DNA of 64,000 nucleotides from Aphanomyces cochlioides (taxonomy: Eukaryota > Oomycota > Saprolegniomycetes > Saprolegniales > Verrucalvaceae). The notes below the pieces were generated by a model. It was given only the letters and a program-made list of their open reading frames with translations, did not search any database and was not told the origin of the DNA. Below, piece after piece: positions 54,424 to 64,000 of the stretch; position 1 is the first letter of the stretch, and each line of letters opens with the position of its first letter. A program made the position numbers and the translations under genes. The DNA is taken from contig JAHQRK010000003.1 in the NCBI GenBank assembly GCA_019828595.1, positions 806,001 through 870,000 on the forward strand. The letters are read 5' to 3'.

Positions 54424-54909
54424 TTAAGCACGAGGAAGCACAGCAGTCTTGTTGGCGAACAAGTCTTGGTAGATCAAATACATGTAGCGCAAGAGCACGT
54501 AATAGCCCGGCACGGTGGCGAGGGCGATCAATGGCGTGATGCCGCTCTTCTTGATGCCACCAGAGTGAGCGAGGATCGGATACAAGAAGCGAATCGCAAC
54601 GTAGACCCAGCCGAGCCAGATTTCCTTTCCTCCCGCGACGACTGCGTTCGTCCAGAAGAGCGACAAGAATATCCCTTGCCATTCGACAAAGTTGCCCACG
54701 GAGCGGTCGGCAGCGAGCATGATATCGCACGTGTATCTGTTGTACGCTTCCTTGGTCAGTCCCGCCGCTTTCGCCTTCTTGAAATTTTGAATCGACACGA
54801 CTTTCCCACGGACTTGAATGACAATGTTGAAGAGAAACGCTGCGGCATATCCGAGCGTGACGCGGCCAGCTTCCGTCGCGCGTTGAGCAAAGATGGGATC
54901 CGTTGTCAT
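54424..54909 (-). CDS. MAPEG-family membrane protein
   Basis: A single exon of 161 residues with four hydrophobic helices. The run AYNRYTCDIMLAADRSVGNF, then VEWQGIFLSLFW, fits the MAPEG family (microsomal glutathione transferases and leukotriene enzymes), whose second loop carries glutathione-binding residues. Expected to be a trimer in ER or mitochondrial outer membrane. The start ATG is 84 bp from the start of the divergent JmjC gene, so the two probably share a promoter. Confidence 0.8.
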   Translation of the reverse strand: MTTDPIFAQRATEAGRVTLGYAAAFLFNIVIQVRGKVVSIQNFKKAKAAGLTKEAYNRYTCDIMLAADRSVGNFVEWQGIFLSLFWTNAVVAGGKEIWLGWVYVAIRFLYPILAHSGGIKKSGITPLIALATVPGYYVLLRYMYLIYQDLFANKTAVLPRA

Positions 54910-54993
54910 GGGTGAGGCAGATCCAGAACTGTTCACGTCGACATGCAGTTTGGATCTGGTTGTGTTTGATTGGTTGCTGCATTGGAGATCATC

Positions 54994-56722
54994 ATGGAGA
55001 TGGTCCAGCATCATCGACCGCAACTTGTCGACGTGGCACGCGCTCCTGCTTCTCCAGAGCGAGACCCCCTCGCATTCCTGGCGCCAAGCAGCTTGGAGGA
55101 GTACCAAAGTACAGGTAGATCTTGGCCGTCTCCATCGAGTAAGCTCGGAATTCTTTGACTTGTAGTGGTTGATATTGCCTGTGCTCCTCGATGGGACGTA
55201 AGTGTCCCCGCAGTGAGATATCGAATGACGACGGCTAGGATGCGTTCTCTGGCGATGTTCGACGGCGTCAAAGCGTTGAGCTCAAGTTTGGTACTGAAAC
55301 TTGATCGGTAGCGGCAATTTGACCGTGGATTTGGCGAGATAGGAGACTTTGTCGCGTACTTTCAAGCAAAGATGGCTGGCAAGACGCACTGGTTGATGGA
55401 CACCGAGGACGAACTAAAGTTCTACTTGGCGCAGTGTCCGCTCTACTCGACGTCGGCTGAAACACCAGCAGTGCTTCCTCATCTGTTGACGCATTTACCA
55501 CCAAAGTAAGGACTTATCGACAGTCTGTGCATGCTGACGACGTCATTCTTGGGCTGTAGACCACCTTGCCTTGACGACATTGAGCTGACCCAAGTGAATC
55601 TTTGGATGGCCGTCGCGCCGAGTGAAACAAGTCTGCATTACGATGCGTACGAGAACATTCTTCACGTTCTCCATGGCGCCAAGCATGTGCGACTGTATCC
55701 GCCCAGTGCTGTCGCTGCGATTGAACCTCATCCAGTCTACTCCAAGTCGACAAACCACACGACGCTTTCCCTTGCGGACTCTAAAGCATTACCAGGCTTT
55801 GTCGATTTTACTGTTGCGGCAAATCGTACGGAATTCCTCGCCGGCATTGCATTGTATGATCTTCTTTCGATTGTAGAGGCGTTGTATATTCCTGAAGGAT
55901 GGTGGCACCAAGTACGTGCCGCCTTGGACTTCCTGGAGCCGCTAACTTGACGCTGATGGTACTTTCAGAGGCATCACGTTTTCTTAGCTCGGTCACTTGG
56001 GCAGTAGGTTCGATCGGAAGCTTTCACTATTGCTGTCAACTACTGGTTAAACGGCATGCGAGCGCAATTGCTCCGCGATGGCGACATGCGGCCGTACTAT
56101 GCTCGAGGTGGACGATAGAAAGCGAATCTTCATTGATTCCATCGTAGTTCTCCTGGAAGACTTGATTAGAACCACGCGACAGACGAAAATGGCGACGTAT
56201 GTAGCCAAATGTCGTCTTGAATTGCAGCAGGTACCTCACTTTACAACACTCTTTCAGTCAATTCACTCGACTGACATCGTAGATTTGTCCACTAAACCAC
56301 CTTCAGTAAACTCCTTGACGATTGACACGATTAATGCAAGACGTAGAGATGTCGAAAGTGTCGTCGCATTGCTTGAACGTTGCGAAGAAACCATGTCGAC
56401 AGCGATTTTGGTGACGCTGGAACATCCGCTTTTGTATAAAGTCAGCCTTGAACTAAGCGAGCGCCACCGAGAGCGATGGAGTCGAATCGTCGACAATGCC
56501 AGCGTGCATTTGGTTGAGCATTTGACTGAATTGTGGGAAGATCACGATGCCATCGCTCGTGCGTTGGATGGTTTGACAAGTGCCGAGTACTTTGACAAAA
56601 TCTTTGGTTGCTCCAACGATGCGGAACAGTTGCAGAAGAGCTTTCTTCAAAAGAAGGACACTTTTGCAGCCGAATGCGGTCGCGAGGTTATGAAATCGAT
56701 GTTTGGCTTGAGCAGCCCTTAA
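54994..56722 (+). CDS. JmjC/cupin-8 hydroxylase
   Basis: Seven exons (54994-55108, 55166-55197, 55239-55290, 55343-55505, 55560-55911, 56008-56107, 56148-56722) give 462 residues. The double-stranded beta-helix core has the iron site H-x-D in TSLHYDAYENILHV, the 2-oxoglutarate lysine in GAKHVRLYPP, and the distal histidine in EGWWHQVRSE, followed by FTIAVNYWL. This fits small JmjC proteins of the cupin_8 type, which hydroxylate proteins or tRNA (TYW5, HSPBAP1-like). A helical region of about 190 residues follows and is unassigned. A 27-nt GT-AG stretch at 56231-56257 is kept as coding. The start could be ATG 55000. Confidence 0.8.
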
Positions 56723-57226
56723 GATTTCTCGTTCGATTGCAACCGAGGTGCTCAACTAAGTATGAGACAACGTACAAATGCACGAATTTTGTAGCATGCC
56801 ATGACTTTGTCAAAATGACAGCGGTGGATGATGGCGTCGATCATTTCATTGTCCCCAACTGTGTTGCTGCAAATTGTCCGACGGGATTCTGGAGGCGCGA
56901 GGGAGTGCATGACTATCAGCGTTGACAACAGACTTGACGTGGCAACCATTATGTTGAGCGGTGTCGATTACTTGAAAAGTATCGACACCCTGATGCATCA
57001 AATATTGCTGTGACCTCAAATTGCACGGTTGTTTAAAGTCGATGTTGCTCTGCGAGGTCATCGTGGGCCGATGAGAGTGAAAGGCCTTCGCGCAGGCGTT
57101 AGTCCTTGCACAAGGCGGTTGTCATTTCCCCGCGCTGTCTTTACAAAAGAGCGTCATCATTATTTCGGAAGACAAAACCGACGGCGAATGCGGAGATTGA
57201 AGATATCATTTCAACTTTAGCCACCG
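56723..57226. other. Intergenic, no gene seen
   Basis: Open frames are short and overlap in conflicting frames. The last 20 bp before the next start are identical to those before the beta-lactamase-like gene at 59765, which shows the promoter was duplicated with the gene. Confidence 0.4.
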
Positions 57227-59027
57227 ATGGTCAAAGCCAGCGGGTTCTTGGTGGCTGCATGCGTCGTTCGTGACGCCGTTGCACGCCAATCTTGCCAACC
57301 AACAAGATGCGCAATGTGTACTCGTTCATCGGTGGGCTTCCTCAGTCAGATTGGGAAACCAAGACGCAAAAAGTACTCGACTTTGTGGCTGCCCAGCATG
57401 CCCTTTCCAAGTCCCCAGGCTGGGCTCTTGCTGTCGTCCATCACAACAAGACTTTGATTGCCCAAGGCTTTGGTGTGAATGAGGTATGTCTGTCCTCACA
57501 TTCGCGGCGTTGACTGATGGTCGATCGATAGTTTGGCAATCCTACTAACGTCGTTACTCCCGAGTCCATGTTTCAAATCGGTTCCGTGTCGAAAACCATG
57601 ACTGCTGTGGCTTTGGCTAAATTGGTCGACGTCATCTCGGCAGCGCCATGACTCACTGCATTGAATTAGGTGGATGACGGGCGAGTGGCATGGAGAGACC
57701 CTGTAAAGAAACACTTGCCATGGTTTCAGCTCAAGGACACGTACGCCGAGAAGCACACGACGCTCCATGATCTCTTGGTCATGAACTCCGTCTTTGAGGA
57801 AGGCGACAGTGAATTGCCGCCTCCATTTGGCGTCATTCGATCTGAACGGGAATGGGCTGAACAGCTCCAGTACTTTGCGACGTCAACTTTGTCATCCTTG
57901 GTCAAGTCATCCAAGAAGTGACCAACAAAACGTGGGGCGGTTATCTCACGGAGACTATTTGGCGTCCTCTGGGCATGAACCACACATTCCCCAAGCCGAC
58001 GGACGCGCCGGTCGACATGCACGCATTTGGTCATTATGTGTGCGGTGGCAAGGTTGCCGGCCCTTTTAATCCTCACGACGGCAAATACACAGCACTCATG
58101 TCGTTCGACTTGGCTGCTGGGTCAATCATCTCTTCGATCCTCGTACTTTCAACTGCAGCTTCGCCATCCATGACTACGCGATAGGATATGGCCATCTTTG
58201 CAAAGTTTCTCCTCAGCAAAGGCCAGCCTTTGTTCAAATCCACTCGACCCATCGACGATATGATCACCGGTACGCCATGGCACTGCCTCGTATCTGAGCT
58301 CTTGCTGGCGTAGGACATGAAGTTCAGCTGGATTTCATTGGCGATCAAGGTGTCGCCTTGGGATATCATGCACAGTAATACGATCGGCGCTGGCTATGGT
58401 CTCGACGTCGTCGGGAATGTTATGTACAACGGCGTGGACTACTTTGACAAGAGTGGCGACACGGCAGTGCATCAAACACGGACTGGGTTTGTTCCAAGCC
58501 AAGGATTGGGGATTGTGCTCGTCAGCAATTCACAAAACGCTGACGAAGGCATGGAATACAATCGCCTCTGTCGTGTCCGCACATTCATTTTGGGCCTCTT
58601 GGTCGACATTCCACACGACGAACTCCAAGCGGCCTTAGATGCTTCCGAACGAGTTGCCGACAAGACTCCAGTCGCTCCGTGCAATCCATACACGTTTGGC
58701 AACAAGACGGTCGAGGAATTGTACGCTCCAAGTCACGTAGAGAAGGACTGGTTGCTCGGGGAATACACAACATTGGAAAGTGCCCAATTCAACGGGCTGG
58801 CTCTGGTGTACGAGCGCAAGTGTGGGGGCTTGTTCCTCAAGTATGGAGACTTTGATGGCGCGCTGCTTGGACAAACCAACTGGACGTATGCGTGGGATAT
58901 CGAATTATATGCAGCCCTGGTAATGATTCAAGTCGCCGGCGATTCGACTGCCCGCCTTTTCATTCCCTTCGGCAAGAACTACAGCTTCTACAAGGTTCCC
59001 AAGTCACGCCAAGGTGTGAAAACCTAG
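57227..59027 (+). pseudogene. Broken beta-lactamase-like serine hydrolase
   Basis: A paralogue of the intact gene at 59765. Two breaks are visible. A one-base deletion just after the signal peptide (near 57290) shifts the frame. A deletion of about 37 bp near 57875, between two ACGTC copies, removes the Y-x-N catalytic motif and shifts the frame again. The nucleophile motif GSVSKTM and the C-terminal lipocalin-like part remain readable. Exon layout matches the intact gene. Unless the reference is wrong at both sites, this is a recently dead copy. Confidence 0.75.
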
Positions 59028-59764
59028 CTCGTAAGTTAGTTTATTGTTCCCCTCCTTTTGATCTCGTTGCCGCAGGGACTTATCAAAGTTCACGGAGGAT
59101 GTCCTTCCTCTAAATGATAAAGCTCGAGTTGCATGCGCATAAGATGCCAATTGGATTTCAGCCTTCGGTGGCGAAAGGAATTTCAGACTTGAAATAGTCG
59201 ATGAGGTTGGTCGGTCGTGCCGTTCTTCATCATCGTAAGAGAGTCTCTTCTCCGCTGTCTGTGTGCTGGTACAGTACTTTGTCGGCAAGGCGGACCAGAC
59301 GTATCGATCAAGCACAGTAATCCAAACATGCATTCCCCATTCGACATCCTAGCTGACGTTCAATCGACTCGTGAATTTGACCACGCTCATCTGAATGTAA
59401 ACCACTGGGAAAAGTCTTCCAACTCTTCTGGATAACTCTGTAGTGGCGGCTCTTTGGTGTTGTGGTTTCATGGCTTGACGACATCGTCCATGGCCATTGC
59501 GAGCCATCCAAGGTCCTCATAGAGGAAGCATGGGGACAGCAACCATATTGTCAGCCTCTCGTGGAACGGCTCGCAATGGTCATGGATGATGTCGTCAAGC
59601 CATGAAACCACAGCAGTAAAGCAGAGTCGCCGACGTGGAGTTACCCAGAAGAGGTCAAAGACTTTTCGACATGTACTTTCTGGTCGTAGATCAGCACTCT
59701 GAACCAGCATTCTCAATTCCGACGACCAAATCGAAGTTGACAGGCATTTCAACTTTAGCCACCG
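59028..59764. other. Intergenic, mostly an inverted repeat
   Basis: Between the dead and live beta-lactamase-like genes. No ORF is supported; the central 260 bp are the inverted repeat listed separately, and the last 20 bp are the shared promoter-proximal block. Confidence 0.5.
59409..59666. repeat. Inverted repeat with ~97-bp arms
   Basis: Left arm 59409-59505 and right arm 59568-59666 around a 62-bp spacer. The inner 45 bp are nearly perfect (GGTTTCATGGCTTGACGACA on the left); the outer parts diverge to about 75 percent by eye. It would form a long hairpin in RNA or single-stranded DNA. It may be a small foldback element or a relic of inverted duplication. Confidence 0.75.
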
Positions 59765-61603
59765 ATGGTCAAAGCTGCCAGTGTCGCAGGCTTGTTAGCC
59801 GTTGCTTGCATCCTCGATGACGCCGCTGGGCGCCTTGTCTTGCCGATGAACAAGGTGCTCAATGCGTATTCTTATGTGAGCAACGCAGTACGGTCGGACT
59901 GGGACACGAAGAAGCAAAAAGTGCTCGACTTTGTGGCTGCCCAACATGCCATTTCGCAGTCCCCAGGCTGGGCTCTTGCTGTTGTTCATCATAATGAGAC
60001 GCTGATTGCTCAAGGTTTTGGTTTGAACGAGGTAAGCTGGACGACTTGTTGCTGGAGATTGACTGTCGGTGGGTCGCGATCGACAGGTCGGCAATCCAGC
60101 AAATCCCGTCACGCAAGACTCAATGTTTGAAATTGGATCCGTGACGAAGACGATGATCGCTGTTGGCATCGCTAAATTGGTTCGTAGGAGCTAATCCCAG
60201 TCGTGATATCAAAATGTGTTCTAGGTGGATGAAGGACGAGTGGCGTGGAAAGACCCAGTCAAGAAACACTTGCCATGGTTTCAACTCAAGGACAAGTACG
60301 CCGAGGCGTACACGACGCTCCATGACCTCTTGGTCATGAATTCCGTCTTTGCAGAGGGAGATAGTGAACTTCCGACGATTTTTGGCGTGGAGCGATCTGA
60401 ACGGGAATGGGTTGAAAAACTACAGTACTTTGAGACGTCTCGCAGCTTACGCCAAGGCTACGAGTACGCCAACGTCAACTTTGTCATTCTCGGTCAAGTC
60501 CTCCAAGAAATTACCAACAAGACTTGGGGCGATTATCTCACAGAGACAATTTGGCATCCTCTGGGAATGAAGCACACCTTCCATAATCCATCGGACACGC
60601 CAGTCAACACGCGGTCGTTTGGTCATTATGTTTGTGGCGGCAAAATTGCTGGACCATTTGATATTGCTGACACCAAATACTCCGTTTTGGAAGCGTTCGG
60701 GAATGCTGCTGGTTCGGCTGTCTCGTCGATTCACGTACTCTGCTCTAGTGTACAGGAACTCATTGTCGACTAGGATATGGCGATCTTTGCCAAGTTTCTT
60801 CTCAGCAAAGGCCAGCCCTTGTTTAAATCCAGCCAGCCCATATCAGACATGATCACAGGTTCACCTGAAAGACGTCGCTCCTTCCTTACCATTGATCATG
60901 CTTAGGGCATGAAGTACAGCTGATGTTCGTCGGTGATGAGGCCACTACTTGGGGGTATCATATCCAGCCAAGTGGCAATACTATCGGTGCTGGCTATGGT
61001 CTTGATGTCGTGGGGAATGCCATGTACAATGGCGTCGACTATTTTGACAAGAATGGCGACACGATGGTGCACCAAACCCGGACTGGGTTTGTGCCAAGCC
61101 AAGGGTTGGGCATCGTTCTCGTCAATAATGGACAGCAAGTTGACCAAAACAGCCATATCCAGCGTTTGAGCCATGTTCGCACGTACATTTTGGGCCTGTT
61201 GCTGGACATTCCTGAAGCTGAATTGAAAGCGGTGTTTGATGAATCAGTGCGAGTCGCCGACAAGACTCCAATCGCTCCGTGTGATCCATACACGTTTGAC
61301 CACAAGAAATTGGAAGCGTCGTACGTTCCAAGTCAAACTGAAAAGGACTGGTTGTCAGGTGAATACGCCACGGCGAAATGCCCAGAGTTCTACGGACGAG
61401 TAGCGGTGTACCAGAAGAGTGGAGAGCTGTTCTTGAAGTATGGCGACTTTGAAGGGCAGCTCGTCGGTCAAACCAACTCGACGTATTCTTGGGATATTGG
61501 TTTTACTGGCACGCATGTGGACATCCAAGTGCAAAAGAGTGAGACTGGCCGCATTGTCCTTCCCTTGGGCGGTGATTTTGTCTTTCACAAGGTTGTCGGA
61601 TAA
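59765..61603 (+). CDS. Secreted beta-lactamase-like serine hydrolase (class C family)
   Basis: Five exons (59765-60031, 60087-60179, 60225-60734, 60774-60858, 60906-61603; introns 39 to 55 nt) give 550 residues. A signal peptide (MVKAASVAGLLAVACILDDAAG) is followed by the PF00144 fold: nucleophile motif S-x-x-K in GSVTKTM near residue 107, Y-x-N in GYEYANVN near 201, and a late HQTRTGFVPSQGLG segment where the third motif is expected. A C-terminal lipocalin-like beta domain (about 440-550) is common in eukaryotic members. These enzymes are usually peptidases or esterases (LACTB-like), not antibiotic resistance proteins. The tandem upstream copy is broken. Confidence 0.88.
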
Positions 61604-61974
61604 GTAGCAAGCTGGTAACTAGGCTTAACAGCTTATCACGTAATGACTTTGGTCGTTCTGTCTTTGAACATAGAAGTATTTTCTGCCAAGTAGTGTCTTG
61701 GGGTTTGACGTCGTAGCGTCCTCGTGGCCCGTTGGGGAGTGAGAGCCATCGATGTTTGGGGGTATTAACATTAATGACACTGGCTTTGACACCAAAGAGC
61801 ATTTTTTCGACTTCTCTCGACTCTTCTGGTGCATCATGCGTAGATAAAACTCTACAAAGATCCTCGTCCTCTTGGTGTTTTCGTTAGTGCATCTGATGGA
61901 ACTGGTGGCGACACTTTTTCAAAGCAGCTGAACAATTCTTCATGTCAACTTGGGCCTCATGCTGCTTGGATCTC

Positions 61975-62100
61975 GATTGTTATGCTGCTATCGTTGACGG
62001 CAGCCCTCTGGGGCAATCAATTGCGAACATCTTGGGCGATTGTTATGCTGCTATCGTTGACTGCAGCCCTCAGGAGCAATCAATTGCGAATATCTTGGGC
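61975..62100. repeat. Two-copy 63-bp tandem repeat
   Basis: Copies 61975-62037 and 62038-62100 differ at only about five positions. The unit starts GATTGTTATGCTGCTATCGT. The period is a multiple of three and both copies are open in the plus frame of the 61942 ORF. Confidence 0.9.
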
Positions 62101-62433
62101 GAATCTATAGTTCAAGATGCTCTGGGCTCAGTAAGTTGTGAGAAAAACACACAACCTTCGTTGCACCTGTCTCTCATACAGATTGCACTCATACGCAGCA
62201 GATAAAGGCAGCCAAGCTGTCGTTTTCAGCCAGCCCTCAAGTTTAAATCGTCAAATATGACGTGGCCAGCGGGCGCTGCAATCTTTCGCATGATGTTGAA
62301 GCTTCCTATGTGGATTTGATGGAAGATTCGTGTGATTGATGGAGGTCCAAGATTAGTTTAATTAAGTACTTTTCGCCCATGTACGATGTTCGAAGATCTT
62401 GATCAGGTACTTATCTAAGGCAATAGATTGCAA

Positions 62434-62463
62434 ATCCGGATATTTGAGTTGCATTATCCGGAT
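62434..62463. promoter_or_regulatory. Paired ATCCGGAT palindromes
   Basis: Two exact copies (62434-62441 and 62456-62463), 42 to 71 bp before the start of the N-acetylglutamate synthase gene. The arrangement is very like that at 4011-4037. Confidence 0.4.
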
Positions 62464-62504
62464 ATATACCAATCACCATTCGAGTGTCCAAACTTCAGAC
62501 GAGG

Positions 62505-64000
62505 ATGAAGCGCTTCATCTGCGCGACGACGGCGATCCGCCAGCGCAGCTTCACAACGATGGGAATAATCTCGGATGTTCCGCCAGAATGCTTGAAAGTG
62601 GCAGAGCCGAAAGCCAATGCGGTGCCGCAGCTGAACTCGTTCAATGAGATGTTTCGCTCCATGTCGCCGTACATCAATGTCCACCGCGGCACCAAGATCG
62701 TGATCCATCTCTGTGGAGATCTCATTGAATCGCCAGTCTTCCCAACGACCATGCAAGATATTGCACTCCTGAGCTCGTTTGGCATCAAGATCATCCTCGT
62801 CGCGGGCTCGCGACCTCAAACTGACGCAAGATTGGTCAACCGAGATATTCCACAAATCGTCGAGCGGGGGTATCGCGTCACAGATGCAAACGTGCTTGCC
62901 TGTGCAATGGAAGCCGCTGGGTATATCTTTGTCTTGATATAAAAATCTCAGTGTAAGCTTAGGTCTGTGCGATTTCGCATCGAAAGTGCGCTTGGACGAG
63001 GTATTCTCAATGCTCCAGGAGACCGCCAAGCCATCAACATATCCAGCGGCAATTACGTCTTGGCACAGCCTGTTGGAGTTCGTGGCGGCGTGGATTACAA
63101 AGTACTGACGCTGTGATTGCTCGAGTTTACTGTGTCTGCAGTTTAGTGGGGAGGTCCGACGAGTAAACGTCACCAAGATCAACGCAGCCCTTAATGCTGG
63201 CGACATTGTCTTGCTGTCCGATATCGCCTACAGCGCGTCTGGTGAAGTGTTCAATATCATCTCGGAGCAAATAGCTGCTAAATGCGCAGTTCAAATGGAA
63301 GCTGACAAACTTGTCTTCCTCCATGATGGAGAGCTCTTGGTGGACGTGCGCAACAATCAAACTGTCCATTCTTTGCTCATCCGACAAGCCCAGCAGTACT
63401 TGGAACTCGCCTCTCTTGATCCAAGCGTGAATCCAAAGTTCGTGTCCTATTTGAAACACGCGACCAAGTCGTGCATCAGTGGCGTGAAGCGTTCGCATCT
63501 CGTCAGTCGTCATTCAGACGGCGCCTTGCTCCAGGAATTGTTCACACGAGACGGCGATGGGCTCATGATCTCGAAAGACATGTATGAAGGTGTGCGAATG
63601 GCTCGAAGCAACGACATTCCAAGTGAGAGGTCGAGGTTAAGCTGCATGCTGATTCTTTCTAGGCATCATGCGACTTATCCAGCCATTGCTCGACGCTGAC
63701 ATTTTGGTGTCGCGATCTCAAGAACAAATCGAGTCCAACGTGCACACATTTACAGTCGTCGAGCGTGACGGAGCTATCATTGCCTGCTGCACGCTACAGC
63801 CATACGAGGACAACTTCGCCGAGATGGCTTGCGTTGCAGTGGATCCAGCGTACCGTAAATCGGGCAAGGTGACAAAACACCCAGTGCGACCTAGCTGAAG
63901 TTCATTTTCTAGGGGAATGCATTGCTGGGGTATGTCTTGCGCAAGGCATCGGCGATGGGCGTGAAGAAGCTCTTTGTTCTCACGACGCGAACGTCGCATT
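62505..64000 (+). CDS. N-acetylglutamate synthase (ArgA type), 3' end outside window
   Basis: Five exons are visible (62505-62920, 62963-63101, 63142-63622, 63663-63868, 63913 to the edge). The N terminus MKRFICATTAIRQRSF looks like a mitochondrial presequence. An amino-acid-kinase domain (about 45-345) has KIVIHLCGDLIES and ILVAGSRPQTDARL. A GNAT acetyltransferase domain follows (VVERDGAIIACCTLQPY, EMACVAVDPAYRKSGK, then GNALLGYVLRKAS). The order kinase-GNAT is that of the bacterial and plant ArgA type. It makes N-acetylglutamate, the first step of arginine synthesis. ATG 62505 is chosen for the presequence; a GTG lies upstream. Confidence 0.9.

Larger units (their letters stand above)
61604..62504. 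other. Intergenic with tandem repeat and small ORFs
   Basis: A plus frame at 61942-62205 (87 codons from ATG) contains the 63-bp repeat and reads DCYAAIVD-GSPLGQSIANILG twice. A minus frame from ATG 61802 overlaps the end of the previous gene. Neither has a domain; I do not call them genes. Confidence 0.4.

Noticed and set aside
56231..56257. 27-nt GT-AG stretch in the JmjC gene
   Set aside because: Too short for an intron here and a multiple of three; kept as coding.
1..64000. CRISPR arrays, operons, bacterial insertion sequences
   Set aside because: None seen. The repeats present are eukaryotic transposons, inverted repeats and one two-copy tandem repeat.

Overview
The window is eukaryotic nuclear DNA, most likely from an oomycete of the Saprolegniales type (Aphanomyces-like). 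That assignment is an inference. It rests on very short GT-AG introns (mostly 39 to 58 nt), densely packed genes on both strands, and many secreted proteins that join PAN/Apple modules to carbohydrate-active domains (GH17, Tos1-like), plus START-FYVE, LIM and EF-hand families. Nothing looks prokaryotic: there are no operons, and most genes need splicing. I built the gene models by hand by joining frames at GT-AG sites and checking that exon phases add up. Domain names come from recognising motifs, not from a search.

Layout. 1-9.5 kb holds a secretome block: PAN-CAP protein, GPI-type GH17 glucanase, a secreted CULT-MRH fusion, a decayed and an intact Tos1-like glucanase (the latter with two PAN modules), a bacterial-type RarD/EamA transporter, and a PAN-thaumatin-like protein. 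10.2-16.4 kb holds a very large membrane protein in which a seven-helix receptor-like region is fused to a class 3 (diacylglycerol-lipase-like) lipase, followed by a formin-like protein with an N-myristoylation start. 16.4-23.7 kb holds a PAN protein with exon-sized repeats, an HI0933-family flavoprotein, a 50-residue microprotein, a two-LIM protein, an unknown protein and the minor-spliceosome U11/U12-25K protein. 25.3-30.5 kb is a tandem patatin-like array (two intact genes, two broken). 30.6-35.8 kb has L-seryl-tRNA(Sec) kinase, two tandem PhoD-like phosphatases (the second lacking metal ligands) and a disordered protein with an RVxF motif. 36-39.1 kb is a PIF/Harbinger transposon inserted in one arm of a large foldback element. 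39.5-47.6 kb has TAF5, a second terminal-inverted-repeat element, a START-FYVE protein, a GH17-ricin-PAN protein and an unknown helical protein. 47.9-56.7 kb has a 1,377-residue EF-hand protein made of five calcyphosin-like modules, a nine-exon unknown protein, a MAPEG protein and a JmjC/cupin protein. 57.2-61.6 kb has a dead and a live copy of a secreted class C beta-lactamase-like serine hydrolase. The window ends inside N-acetylglutamate synthase, the first enzyme of arginine synthesis.

How they fit: the PAN, GH17, Tos1-like, CAP and thaumatin-like proteins would act at or outside the cell wall; PSTK and U11/U12-25K point to selenocysteine synthesis and U12-type splicing in this organism. 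Several loci show local duplication followed by decay (Tos1-like, patatin, PhoD, beta-lactamase). The strongest candidates for something undescribed are the seven-helix/lipase fusion, which has an in-frame TGA four codons before its catalytic serine, and the secreted CULT-MRH fusion.
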